A DNA stretch of 36,964 bases. It comes from Stutzerimonas stutzeri (GTDB lineage: Bacteria; Pseudomonadota; Gammaproteobacteria; Pseudomonadales; Pseudomonadaceae). The DNA lies in NCBI RefSeq assembly GCF_024448935.1, contig NZ_JAMOIE010000048.1, positions 1 to 36,964 on the forward strand, written 5' to 3'. Positions 15,205-24,943 of the stretch are shown piece by piece; the first letter of the stretch is position 1; each line of letters opens with the position of its first letter. The position numbers and the translations under genes are program-made. The notes beneath the pieces were generated by a model. That model was not told the DNA's origin. It worked only from the letters and a program-made list of their open reading frames with translations, and did no database searches.

Positions 15205-18200
15205 TTACAACGTCAACACCACCTGATGTTGTCCACCATCCAGCGCAAGCCGCACGTACCCGTTTGCGCAATCCAGTGGGCTTTCATCCAGCTGCGCGTG
15301 CTGGATACCGCGGTTGGCCTGTGTCGGATTTTCCACGCGAATGGCGTAGCGCGTTTCGCCCAGGGTGATGGTCGCTTCGAAGCCGGGCCACTGGCTGCTG
15401 ATGCACGGATCGACGATCAACCATTCACCTTCACGGCGGATGCCGAGAATCCCCTCGACGCCGGCGCGGTGCATCCAGCCGGCGGCACCGGTGTACCAGG
15501 TCCAGCCGCCGCGGCCGTTGTGCGGTGCGACGCCGTAGACGTCCGCCGCCACCACGTAGGGTTCGACCTTGTAGCGGCGGCTTTCTTCCGGTGTCAGTGC
15601 ATGGTTGATGGGGTTGAGCAGGCTGAACATGCGGCAGGCCGCATCGCCATCGCCCAGCTTGGCGAAGGCGAGCATGGCCCACATCGCGGCGTGGCTGTAT
15701 TGCCCGCCGTTCTCCCGCAGGCCGGGCGGATAACCCTTGATGTAGCCCGGCTCTTTTTCCGTCTTGTCGAATGGCGGGGTGAAGAGCAGGGCGAGGCCAT
15801 CGTCGTCGCGGATCAGGTGGCGCTGCACCGAGCCCATCGCCTGCTTTGCACGGGTGGGATCGGCCGCGCCGGACAGCACGGCCCATGACTGGGCGATGGA
15901 GTCGATGCGGCACTCGTCACTGTCCTTGGAGCCGAGCCAGGTGCCGTCGTCGAAGGTTGCGCGGCGATACCACTCGCCATCCCAGGCCTTTTCTTCAAGC
16001 GAATCAGCCAGTGCTTGCGCGTGTTTGCGCCAGCGCTCCGCGCGTTGGGCATTAGCCACCGTGCCGCGCTGGTCCGCCAGCGGCGCGAAGAGTTCGATGG
16101 TGCGCAGCAGCAGCCAGCCAAGCCAGACGCTTTCGCCCTTGCCGTGCTCGCCGACGCGGTTCATGCCGTCGTTCCAGTCGCCGCCACCGATCAGCGGCAG
16201 GCCGAGCTCGCCGGTCAGTTCCAGGCATTGATCCAGGCCGCGCGCGCAATGCTCGAACAGCGGCGCCGCATCGTCAGCCATCATCGGCTGGAAGAAGGCG
16301 TCATGCTCGCCGGGCTTGAGCAGCGGTCCTTCGAGAAAGGTGACCGGCTCATCGAGAATCGCCGGATCGCCGGCGACCTGGATGTAGGTCGCGGTGGCAA
16401 ACGATAGCCAGACACGGTCGTCGGAGATGCGTGTACGCACGCCCTGACCGGAGTGCGGCAGCCACCAGTGCTGCACGTCGCCTTCAGGAAACTGGCGACT
16501 GGCCGCACGCAGGATATGGCTGCGGGTGGCCTCGGGCCGCGAGAAGGTCAGCGCCATGCCGTCCTGCAACTGATCGCGGAAGCCATAGGCACCGCTGGCC
16601 TGATAGAACGCCGAGCGCGCCCAGATGCGGCAGGCCAGGGTCTGATACAGCAGCCAGCCATTGAGCATGATGTCCATCGTGCGGTCCGGGGTTTTCACCT
16701 GTACGGCGCCCAGGGCGCTGCGCCAATGCTCGGTGACCTCCAGCAGCACGGCGTCCAGGTCCGTCTGGCGATATCGTTCGACCAGCGCCCGCGCAGCCTC
16801 TGCCGACGGGGATTGACCGATGAAGGCGACGATTTCGATGCTCTCGCCCACAGCCAGTTCGACGCTTGTCTGCAAGGCCGAGCAAGGGTCCATGCCGGCG
16901 CCCGTGATACCCGACAGCGGCGCACCCGCGAAAAGCGCTGCTGGGGTAGCAGGCCCACTGTTGCGGCCGAGGAATTCGCTGCGATTGGCGGTCCAGCCGG
17001 TTTGCCGACCGCCAAGGTCGGCAAAGGCCACCCGCCCGGGGAAGGCACTGTTCCAGGGGTTGCGCGCAAGGAGCATGCCGTTGCTGTCATCGCGGCCAGT
17101 AATGATGAAGGGCGCGTTGGCGCCGCGCGCCGTACCGAGCACCCACTCGCTGTAGCGGGTGACCGCCAACCGGCGCGGCACGGCCGACAGGTTGCGCAGG
17201 GTCAGGCGGGAAATCTTGATGGGGTCGGCCAGTGGCACGTACTCCAGCAGGTCCATGGCGATGCCGTCGGCCTGGTGCTCGAAGCGGCTGTAGCCGTGGC
17301 CGTGTCGTGCGACGTACAGCCCGCCATCACGAATCGGCTGTGCGGTGGGGCTGAACAGTGCGCCGCTGTCCTCGTCGTGGATGTAAAAGGCTTCACCGCA
17401 GGGGTCGGTTACCGGGTCGTTGGACCAGGGCGTGAGCTGGTTTTCCCGGCTGTTCTCGGCCCAGGTGTAGCCGCTGCCCTGCGCCGAAACCTGGAAGCCG
17501 AACTGCGGATTGGCGATCACGTTGATCCAGGGTGCGGGTGTGTTGGCGTCCGCTTCCAGCAGTGTCACATACTCGCGGCCATTCTTGTCGAAACCACCCA
17601 GGCCGTTGAAGCACTCGAGGTGCCTGGAAATCTCGGCGGCCGATGGACGCGCAACAGCTGACGTCGCCAGTCCGGTCGCTTGGCGCCCGGCAGGACGCGG
17701 CGGCAAGACCGGTGCTTGCGATGGAACCAGTTGGTTGGTCAGCTGATTGGCGATCGGCCCGCGGCGAGCGATCAGCGATAGACGAGCCACGCTGCGCAGC
17801 AGCGCACGCGCCTCGGTGCTCAGCAGGTCGGCGCGCAGCATGTACACCGTGCCTTGAGCGAGTTCGGCGCCAAACCGCGGGCGCGACTGACTGCTGCGCA
17901 CGGCGGTTTCGATGGCGATCTGCAGGTCCTGCAGGTAGGAGCTGGCGTGCTCGTTGAGAATCACCAGATCCACCGCCAGGCGCTTCATGCGCCAGTATTC
18001 GTGGGCGCGCAGTAGCTGACGTACCTGGGCGATGTCCTGAACGTCGTCGATGCGCAGCAGGACGATGGGCAGATCGCCGGAGATCGAATGCGGCCAGAGG
18101 CCGGACTGGGCACCGGCGCCCTGGATGATTGCTGCTGACGGCGCGCGGAACTGCGGGTCTGCATAGAGGATGGGTGCCGCCAGGCGCTGGAAGTCGGCCG

Positions 18201-21200
18201 CTTCGGCCGGCTTGATGTCCAGGTGACGCAGCTGCACCTGCGCTTGTGTCCAGGCCAGCGTCTTGGCGCGGTCGTAGGCACTGCGGTCGTGGTGTTTCTC
18301 GATCAGGTTGAGCAGCTCGTCCCGCGATTCGGCGACCAGGGTCCAGAAGGCCACGCGGGCAACTTTGCCCGGCGCCACCTTGAGGCGGTATTTGAGCGCG
18401 AAGATGGGGTCGAGCACGGTGCCCACCGTATCCGACAGCGCCAGCCCTTCGGCAACCACCGCGGCAGTGGCAACGCTTGGCCGCTGGCCGATGAAGCGGG
18501 CCCGGTCGGTTTCATACTGCGGATCGGCCACGACTTCACCTTCGGCCACGGCAAAATGTGCGGCCCAGATCGGGCGCTCACCCTCGCTGCGCAGGCGTCG
18601 GGTGGCCAGCAGCGCGCCGAACTCGGGCAGGTATTCGGTGACCACGAAGAGCTTGGCAAAGGCCGGGTGCGCGTTGTCGGTGGATGGAGTGGTGAGCACC
18701 ACTTCGCTGTAGGAGGTCAGCTCGATTTCGCGGGCGTAGGCGCCGCTGTTGACCAGTGATACGCGGCGCACTTCGCCGTCGTCTTCGCCGGAAACCAGCA
18801 CATCGAGGCTGGTGGACAGGTCGAGATCGTGACGAACGAACTCGGCGCGGTCCTCGGCAAAGATCACCTCATGGCTCAGGGCATCGCTGTCGCTGGGTTG
18901 ACCGCCAGCTGGCCAGACGCGGCCGTCTGCCGTATCACGGAGGAAGATGAACGAGCCGTAATCGTCACGGCTGGCATCTTCACGCCAGCGGGTCACCGCG
19001 ATATCGCGCCAGCGACTGTAACCTGCGCCGGCGGCGGTGAGCATCACGGCGTAGCGGCCGTTGCTGAGCAGGTGGGTGACGGGCGCGGCACCGGCCGCAG
19101 AGGCGTTCAACCGACGCAGGGCTTGCGGATCGCCGCTGCCCTCGACAGCGCGGATCTTCACTTCTTCGGCGCGCGGATGGGCGATGGCGACGTCACGCGG
19201 CATGCGCTCATGCATGAGCAGTTCACAGGCCTGGATCATCGGCTCGCGATGGAAGCGGGCGCGCATCTGCCCGCCCAGCAGGGTATTGCCGATGGCGACG
19301 ATGGTCATGCCCTGATGGTGAGCCATGTAGTTGCGCACGATGACGAAGGACTGGCCATCCGGCAGTCGCGTCGGGGTGAAGTCCAGTGCCTCGTAGAAGC
19401 CGTAGCGACCGACCGCACCCATCTCTGCCATGCGGCGGAAATTCGCTTGTGCGCCCGGAGCGTCGACCATGGTGGCAAGGCCGGTGGCGTAGGGCGCGAT
19501 GACCAGGTTTTCCGCCAGCCCGCGTTTGAGGCCCAGGCCCGGCACGCCGAAGTTGGAATACTGGTAGGTGAATTCCATGTCGCGGGCGTGATAGGCCGAC
19601 TCGGACACGCCCCACGGGACGTTGCGATCGTTGCCGTAGTCCTGCTGGCGCTGCACCACCAGGCGGTTGGTCTGCTCCAGCAGACTGCCGGCCGGCGCGC
19701 GCATGACCAACGACGGCATCAGGTATTCGAACATCGAACCCGACCAGGAAATCAGCGCCGAGCCGTTACCCAGTGGCGTCGCGGTGCGGCCCAGGCGGAA
19801 CCAGTGACGGGTGGTCACGTCACCCTTGGCGATAGCGAACAGGCTGGCCAGACGCGCTTCGGAGGCCAGCAAGTCGTAGCAACTGGGGTCGAGGCTGTTT
19901 TCGGCCAGTCCGTAGCCGATCGACAACAGCTTGCGTTCGGGGTCGAGCAGAAAGGCGAAGTCCATCCCCAGCGCCATCTGCCGGGTCGTACGGGAAAGCT
20001 CGCGCAGGCGGTTCTGCGTGTCGCTCAGCGTATCGCCTTGCAGCTGGCGATCGCGAGCGTGCTCGGCCAGGGTTCGGCCCAATGCATCGATCCAGAATCG
20101 CAGGTCGGACGACGCGTCGTCTTCACCCGGCGGGCAGAGTTCCAGGCCAAGGCGAGCGGCCTTTTCGGCCCGTTGCTGGAGCGTCGCGGACAGCGTATCG
20201 AGCGCCTGCTCCTCGCCGAGTTGCGCGCTGATCTCGTTGATCAGCTCGGACAGAGGACGGCCACGCTCGCCGCTGGCGGACGGCAGCGCGGTCATGGCCT
20301 GGCGAATCAGTGCCAGGGTGTCCTGCAGGCCCGCGCGTGCATTCGGTGCGGTGGGCGCCTCGAGCCATTCCTCGCAGGCATTGGCGAGGGCGATCAGGTG
20401 GCCGGCGAGGTTGCCGCTGTCCACGGCCGACACGTAGGGCGGCTCCAGCGCACGCATGTCTTCGGTGGCATACCAGTTGAAGAAGTGGCCGTGGTGGCGC
20501 TGCAGGCGACTCATGCTGTCCAGCGCCGCTTCCAGACGGTCGAGGGTCTGCAGGGTGCCGGCCCAACCGAAGTCTCGCGCCGTAATGGCCGAGAGCAGGT
20601 AAAGGCCCATGTTGGTGGGCGAGGTCCGGCGGGCGACGACCGGCTTGGGGTCTTCCTGGAAATTATCCGGCGGCAGCATGTTGTCGGCCGGCGTGACGAA
20701 GGTTTCAAAGAAGCGCCAGGTGCGTCGGGCGATCAGGCGCAGCTCCTCGGCGTCCGCTTCGGCGAGCGTCTGCCGGGGCGCGATGCGCGGTGAGCGGCTG
20801 GCCCACAGGGCGATCGCCGGTGCACCCAGCCAGAGCAGGGCGAAGGGCAGCACCACTGGCCAGGAGCCGGGAGCGATCAGCAGCGCGAAGAGCGCAGCGC
20901 CAACGCCCAGGGCCGTGCCGCCGGCCATGCCGCGATAGAAACCGCTGAGCTTCAGGCGCGGGCTGATGGCCGATTGGGCGGCAGTGGTCCATTCCAGCAG
21001 ATTGCGTCGGGCAGACAGCCGCGACAGCGTGCGGACGATGGCATCGACCATGCGCCAGGCCTGGTCCGGCAAAAAGACCAGGTTCAACCCTGTTTGCGAG
21101 GCAGCCAGGCGCAGGTCGTCGCGCAGCCTTCGCAGGTGGCTTTGCACGCAGATGCCGCTGCGGGCGGGCAGCAGTGCAAAGCAGATCGGCAGCACCGCGG

Positions 21201-23751
21201 GAATGGCCATCGTCGCGAGTATGAGCAAGGTGCCGACCAGCGCGGCCGGGAGAGGCAGCAGCCAGCACAGCGTCAATGCGAGCAGGGTGAGCGGTGCGAC
21301 CAATGAACGGCGCAGGTTGTCGAGCATCTTGAAGCGGCCGATGTCCGGCAGCGCCTGTTTGCCATGGCGGGCGCCGAAGATCCATGGCAGCAGCTGCCAG
21401 TCACCACGGGTCCAGCGGTGCTGGCGCTTGCCGGAGACGTCATAGCGCGACGGAAACTCCTCGACCACCTCCACGTCCGTGGCCAGCCCTGCACGAGCAA
21501 AGACGCCCTCGAACAGGTCGTGGCTGAGCATGGTGTTGTCCGGTACCCGACCGGCGAGCGCCGCCTCGAACGCATCGATATCATAGATGCCCTTGCCGGT
21601 GTACGAGCCTTCACCGAACAGGTCCTGGTAGACATCGGAAACCGCCGCGGCGTAAGGGTCCATACCACCAGGGCTGGAGAAAACGCGCTGGTAGAACGAG
21701 CCTTCGCGACCCACCGGCAGCGATGGCGTGACCCGCGGCTGGAGGATCGCATAGCCGTTGACCACCCGTTGTTCGGCCTCGCTGAAGCGCGGGCGATTGA
21801 GCGGGTGCGCCATCTTGCCGATCAGGCGCATGGCGGCATCGCGCGGCAGCCGGGTGTCGGCGTCCAAGGTGATCACATAGCGCACATCGGCGGGCACCTG
21901 CTGTGTGCAACCGGCCAACGGCATATAGCTGGTGTCGGTGGCGCCGCGCAGCAGCTGGTTCAGCTCATGCAGCTTGCCGCGCTTGCGCTCCCAGCCCATC
22001 CAGCGTCCCTCGCTGGGGTTGAACTGGCGTCGGCGGTGCAGGATCAGAAACCGGCTGCCGCCAGGTGCCGGGCCATAGCGCTGGTTCAGGGCGGCAATGG
22101 CGCCAACGGCCACGGCGAGCAGATGCGCATCGCCAGGCATGGTTTCCGCGTCGGCATCCAGCCCATCGGTCAGCAGCGCAAAGGTGAGGTCACCGCCTGC
22201 GCCCGCCAGGTGATGCACTTCGATGCGTTCGATCTGCTCCAGCAGGTCCGCTTCGTTGGTCAGCAACGTGGGTACGGCGACCAGGGTGCGTAGAGACTGT
22301 GGCACGCCGGTGGTCAGGTCCAGCCCGGGCAGGGTCATGGCACCGAAACGCCAGGTCACCACACGGTTGACCAGGGTGGTGGCCACATCGGTCGTCGGCA
22401 GGAATGCGACCGCGGCCAGCAGCGCGAGCCATCCGGCACCCACGCCGACGCTGGTCAGCGCTTGCAGGCCGACCGACAGCAGCAGCGCGGTTACCAGCAG
22501 AATCGAGCCGACATAGCCGACGATCCCGAGCTGAATATGGAATCGGCTCAGGCGCAATCCCAGCGGCGGGCTGAAGCCGATGCTGCGTTCGAGAGCGAGG
22601 CGGCCCTCGCCGATCAGGTGATAGCCCGGATCGCCCACGCGCTCGTCCTGGGCGAGATCGTGCGTGGGGGCAGCCGCTGCGGCGCTGAGCGCGGCGCCGG
22701 CGACGTCCAGTTCGGTCGCGCTGGAGCCACGCGCCAGTTGTTCGATGGCGCTGCGGTACAGGTTGCGGGTGGGGAAATCCATGATGGCGAACGCGCTGCC
22801 GGCGCGCAGTCGCGCGTCGACCAGGCTGACGCTCTCGAACAGTTCGGTCCAGTCGATATCCGAGATCAGCCGCATGCTGGTCATCACGTTGCGTACACTG
22901 ACGTTGGACGCGCCCTGGCGTTGCTGCGAGTGTTGCACCACCTGATCGATGGAACTGTCTTGCTGACCCAGTAACTCTTCCAGCCAGCCCAGAGCAGGTG
23001 TGGTGTTCGGGTCCTGGTCGCGTAGCCGTTTGGCCAGTTCCGCCGCGAACACTTCGGACATCGGCGCGCTACCACGCGAGGCAATTTCATCCTCCAGGGC
23101 TTTTTTCGCAGAGACGGCCGACAGCAACCGGCTGGCCATGGCATCGGCCGCGGCGCGGGTGGCACGTCCGTCGGTGATCTGGTCGCTCAGCCGACGCAGG
23201 TTCTCGATCAGCACGATGCGCAGGGTGATCGCCACGGCCCACAACTCACCGATGCTCAGCGGCTGGACCTGCTGGTAGGCGCTGATGAAGCGGCGCAGCG
23301 TCTCGGGATCGAAATGGCTGTCGGTATGGGCGACGAACGCCCAGGCGATGCCGAATACACGGGGATAACCGGTGAAGGGGCCTTCGGCCAGCTTCGGTAA
23401 CTGGCGGTAGAAGCCCGGTGGCAAGTCGTCACGAATCTCGCGGATCTGCGCTTCGACCAGGTGATAGTTGTCCAGCAGCCATTCTGCGGCGGGCACCACG
23501 CTGCGCCCACCTTCCAGCTCCGCGGCGCTGGCGCGGTAAGCTGCCAGCAATACCGCCGCGTTGTCGTTCAGCCGCGCGTGCAGTGGCATGACGGCGGGCG
23601 GGCTGTCGGTGACAGGCTGGGCCGCGGCCAGGCTACGGGCGTGGTGTTCCAGCCGTTCGATACCGAACAGCTCGTCGCGCACGGGCGCGCGGTCGTTCCA
23701 GAGGGGCGAGCGCTGGTGGCGTCCGAGAATGTGACGGAAAACTGAGGTCAT
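15205..23751 (-). CDS. ndvB: Cyclic beta-1,2-glucan synthase (NdvB/Cgs-type)
   Basis: The product has about 2,848 residues, matching rhizobial NdvB and Brucella Cgs (about 2,830-2,870). These inner-membrane enzymes prime, elongate, length-control and cyclise periplasmic beta-1,2-glucans from UDP-glucose. Membrane helices lie near residues 404-460. A family-84 glucosyltransferase region follows, with ITLDADTRLPRDAA (about 625) and HRWTRGDWQLLPW (about 780), then helices near 820-865 and 940-988. The glycoamylase-like domain includes FFETFVTPADNMLPPDNFQE (about 1015) and NYMAHHQGM (about 1475). The C-terminal GH94 phosphorylase-like domain has GGDWNDGMNRVGEHGKGESV near 2520. The ATG at 23751 is chosen because upstream residues are non-homologous. 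No transporter (NdvA-type) gene is adjacent. Confidence 0.92.
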   Translation of the reverse strand: MTSVFRHILGRHQRSPLWNDRAPVRDELFGIERLEHHARSLAAAQPVTDSPPAVMPLHARLNDNAAVLLAAYRASAAELEGGRSVVPAAEWLLDNYHLVEAQIREIRDDLPPGFYRQLPKLAEGPFTGYPRVFGIAWAFVAHTDSHFDPETLRRFISAYQQVQPLSIGELWAVAITLRIVLIENLRRLSDQITDGRATRAAADAMASRLLSAVSAKKALEDEIASRGSAPMSEVFAAELAKRLRDQDPNTTPALGWLEELLGQQDSSIDQVVQHSQQRQGASNVSVRNVMTSMRLISDIDWTELFESVSLVDARLRAGSAFAIMDFPTRNLYRSAIEQLARGSSATELDVAGAALSAAAAAPTHDLAQDERVGDPGYHLIGEGRLALERSIGFSPPLGLRLSRFHIQLGIVGYVGSILLVTALLLSVGLQALTSVGVGAGWLALLAAVAFLPTTDVATTLVNRVVTWRFGAMTLPGLDLTTGVPQSLRTLVAVPTLLTNEADLLEQIERIEVHHLAGAGGDLTFALLTDGLDADAETMPGDAHLLAVAVGAIAALNQRYGPAPGGSRFLILHRRRQFNPSEGRWMGWERKRGKLHELNQLLRGATDTSYMPLAGCTQQVPADVRYVITLDADTRLPRDAAMRLIGKMAHPLNRPRFSEAEQRVVNGYAILQPRVTPSLPVGREGSFYQRVFSSPGGMDPYAAAVSDVYQDLFGEGSYTGKGIYDIDAFEAALAGRVPDNTMLSHDLFEGVFARAGLATDVEVVEEFPSRYDVSGKRQHRWTRGDWQLLPWIFGARHGKQALPDIGRFKMLDNLRRSLVAPLTLLALTLCWLLPLPAALVGTLLILATMAIPAVLPICFALLPARSGICVQSHLRRLRDDLRLAASQTGLNLVFLPDQAWRMVDAIVRTLSRLSARRNLLEWTTAAQSAISPRLKLSGFYRGMAGGTALGVGAALFALLIAPGSWPVVLPFALLWLGAPAIALWASRSPRIAPRQTLAEADAEELRLIARRTWRFFETFVTPADNMLPPDNFQEDPKPVVARRTSPTNMGLYLLSAITARDFGWAGTLQTLDRLEAALDSMSRLQRHHGHFFNWYATEDMRALEPPYVSAVDSGNLAGHLIALANACEEWLEAPTAPNARAGLQDTLALIRQAMTALPSASGERGRPLSELINEISAQLGEEQALDTLSATLQQRAEKAARLGLELCPPGEDDASSDLRFWIDALGRTLAEHARDRQLQGDTLSDTQNRLRELSRTTRQMALGMDFAFLLDPERKLLSIGYGLAENSLDPSCYDLLASEARLASLFAIAKGDVTTRHWFRLGRTATPLGNGSALISWSGSMFEYLMPSLVMRAPAGSLLEQTNRLVVQRQQDYGNDRNVPWGVSESAYHARDMEFTYQYSNFGVPGLGLKRGLAENLVIAPYATGLATMVDAPGAQANFRRMAEMGAVGRYGFYEALDFTPTRLPDGQSFVIVRNYMAHHQGMTIVAIGNTLLGGQMRARFHREPMIQACELLMHERMPRDVAIAHPRAEEVKIRAVEGSGDPQALRRLNASAAGAAPVTHLLSNGRYAVMLTAAGAGYSRWRDIAVTRWREDASRDDYGSFIFLRDTADGRVWPAGGQPSDSDALSHEVIFAEDRAEFVRHDLDLSTSLDVLVSGEDDGEVRRVSLVNSGAYAREIELTSYSEVVLTTPSTDNAHPAFAKLFVVTEYLPEFGALLATRRLRSEGERPIWAAHFAVAEGEVVADPQYETDRARFIGQRPSVATAAVVAEGLALSDTVGTVLDPIFALKYRLKVAPGKVARVAFWTLVAESRDELLNLIEKHHDRSAYDRAKTLAWTQAQVQLRHLDIKPAEAADFQRLAAPILYADPQFRAPSAAIIQGAGAQSGLWPHSISGDLPIVLLRIDDVQDIAQVRQLLRAHEYWRMKRLAVDLVILNEHASSYLQDLQIAIETAVRSSQSRPRFGAELAQGTVYMLRADLLSTEARALLRSVARLSLIARRGPIANQLTNQLVPSQAPVLPPRPAGRQATGLATSAVARPSAAEISRHLECFNGLGGFDKNGREYVTLLEADANTPAPWINVIANPQFGFQVSAQGSGYTWAENSRENQLTPWSNDPVTDPCGEAFYIHDEDSGALFSPTAQPIRDGGLYVARHGHGYSRFEHQADGIAMDLLEYVPLADPIKISRLTLRNLSAVPRRLAVTRYSEWVLGTARGANAPFIITGRDDSNGMLLARNPWNSAFPGRVAFADLGGRQTGWTANRSEFLGRNSGPATPAALFAGAPLSGITGAGMDPCSALQTSVELAVGESIEIVAFIGQSPSAEAARALVERYRQTDLDAVLLEVTEHWRSALGAVQVKTPDRTMDIMLNGWLLYQTLACRIWARSAFYQASGAYGFRDQLQDGMALTFSRPEATRSHILRAASRQFPEGDVQHWWLPHSGQGVRTRISDDRVWLSFATATYIQVAGDPAILDEPVTFLEGPLLKPGEHDAFFQPMMADDAAPLFEHCARGLDQCLELTGELGLPLIGGGDWNDGMNRVGEHGKGESVWLGWLLLRTIELFAPLADQRGTVANAQRAERWRKHAQALADSLEEKAWDGEWYRRATFDDGTWLGSKDSDECRIDSIAQSWAVLSGAADPTRAKQAMGSVQRHLIRDDDGLALLFTPPFDKTEKEPGYIKGYPPGLRENGGQYSHAAMWAMLAFAKLGDGDAACRMFSLLNPINHALTPEESRRYKVEPYVVAADVYGVAPHNGRGGWTWYTGAAGWMHRAGVEGILGIRREGEWLIVDPCISSQWPGFEATITLGETRYAIRVENPTQANRGIQHAQLDESPLDCANGYVRLALDGGQHQVVLTL

Positions 23752-23845
23752 GTGCGCCTGTCCGACTAGCGGATATGGGGGAGCAGGCGTAGAGGCGCCG
23801 GATCCTGTCGAGAGGAACCACGGCGGCAAGCTTTCGGAACAACGG

Positions 23846-23917
23846 GAAACCGGTTGCCGGTTTCTGCCAAATCGCCGTACGGCCTCGTGCATACGCCACA
23901 CCGCATGGCGGTGTGGC
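23846..23917. other. Two strong hairpins upstream of the glucan synthase gene
   Basis: A perfect 8-bp stem with a 3-nt loop (GAAACCGG-TTG-CCGGTTTC, 23846-23864) and a perfect 10-bp stem with a 3-nt loop (GCCACACCGC-ATG-GCGGTGTGGC, 23895-23917) lie 95-166 nt upstream of the start at 23751. If transcription begins upstream of them they would form a structured leader. Neither matches a riboswitch I know. Confidence 0.5.
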
Positions 23918-24049
23918 AGAGGCGTCAAGATTCGGCGACCCATGTAAGCGGAAGGGCCTAAAGGCCACCCCGCTTGCAGGAAGTATGCTGTCGCGGTAAT
24001 GGACTCAGGATACAGCAACGCCGGTTTTATTGTCGGTGCCGGGTGGAGC

Positions 24050-24281
24050 AGCGACTTGCCCGCGTGGCCATGCAATTTTCACAGGTTGGGTGAACGCCGC
24101 TGGTGACGCTGCAATCAATCTGCCTGCCGCCCATGCCAGCCACGGGCACCCAACGGGGATACAGCTGATCGGGCCATGGGGAAGCGAGCGGGCTTCACTG
24201 GCGCTGGCTGCACGGTACGAGACGATGCAACCATGGGCGGCTCGCTTCGAACAACTGTGGTGTGACGCATCGGATCAGTGA
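24050..24281 (+). pseudogene. C-terminal remnant of an amidase-signature enzyme
   Basis: The plus-strand frame contains FTGWVNAAGDAAINLPAAHA, then HPTGIQLIGPWGSERASLAL and ARYETMQPWAARFEQLW, which is the C-terminal end of an amidase-signature (GatA-like) hydrolase. The Ser-Ser-Lys catalytic core lies in the missing N-terminal 350 or so residues. Homology begins near 24080; the preceding codons are unrelated. An amidase would suit a nitrogen-scavenging locus, so the remnant may be an eroded member of the adjoining rut region. Confidence 0.75.
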
Positions 24282-24403
24282 ATGCGTTGGGAGTGACGGC
24301 CACTATTGGCCTGAGCAGACCGCTCAAAGACGTTCAGGCAACCGATTCGACCTGGCATGTCGGCACAGGCGATCTCGTCTCCATCGCCGAGAAGCTGGCG
24401 GGG

Positions 24404-24931
24404 CTACAGCGCGGCGCTCACCCCGTGGTAGCGACGATCGAAGTACACCAGCCCGTCGGCACTGGCGCGGCGCCGAAGCGCCAACACCTCGCAGTAGAGG
24501 ATGTCGTGGGTGCCGACACTGCTGATTTGGCTGATACGGCAATCGAAGGAAGCCACGGCATCCTCGAGCACCGGCGCTCCGGTGGCCCAGGTCGACCAGT
24601 TGGCCGCAGCGAAGCGTTCCGCCATGGGCGTCTTGCCGCCAAACAGGTTCGACAGCGCCTGATGGTCACTCGCTAGCGTGTTGATGCACAGGATGCCATT
24701 GCCGATAACGGCCGGGTGGGCTGAGGCACTACGGTTGAGGCAGACCAGCAGGGTCGGCGGGTCGTCGGTCACGCTGCATACGGCGGTCGCGGTGAAGCCG
24801 GCACGGCCGCTGGGGCCGTCGGTGGTGATCAGGTTGACCGCGGCCGCCAAGCGCGCCATGGCGTCGCGGTAATCCTGCTTGAGCACCGGCGGGGTCATAT
24901 CGGGTGCGAGGTCGAGTTGAGCCAGTTGCAT
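24404..24931 (-). CDS. rutF: RutF, NADH:FMN reductase of the uracil pathway
   Basis: The 175-residue product belongs to the HpaC/RutF flavin reductase family. It supplies reduced FMN to the monooxygenase RutA. The FMN-binding split-barrel motifs are visible: [33 protein letters not shown] and [13 protein letters not shown], then a C-terminal [15 protein letters not shown] and YFDRRYHG. It is the last gene of the minus-strand rut operon, starting 12 nt after rutE stops. Length is normal for the family. Confidence 0.92.
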   Translation of the reverse strand: MQLAQLDLAPDMTPPVLKQDYRDAMARLAAAVNLITTDGPSGRAGFTATAVCSVTDDPPTLLVCLNRSASAHPAVIGNGILCINTLASDHQALSNLFGGKTPMAERFAAANWSTWATGAPVLEDAVASFDCRISQISSVGTHDILYCEVLALRRRASADGLVYFDRRYHGVSAAL

Positions 24932-24943
24932 GGTCGGTTCCCA

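Noticed and set aside
18829-20793. Long plus-strand frame of 654 codons opposite the glucan synthase
   Set aside because: This is a shadow frame; it shows no recognisable domain and has no ribosome binding site.
23752-24075. Upstream extension of the glucan synthase reading frame
   Set aside because: The frame is open for 108 more codons, but the residues are unlike the family N-terminus and cover the two hairpins; MTSVFRHILG at 23751 is the natural start.
24278-24676. Plus-strand frame of 132 codons after the amidase remnant
   Set aside because: Most of it is antisense to rutF and it lacks a recognisable family; the first 40 residues could be a remnant but I cannot identify one.
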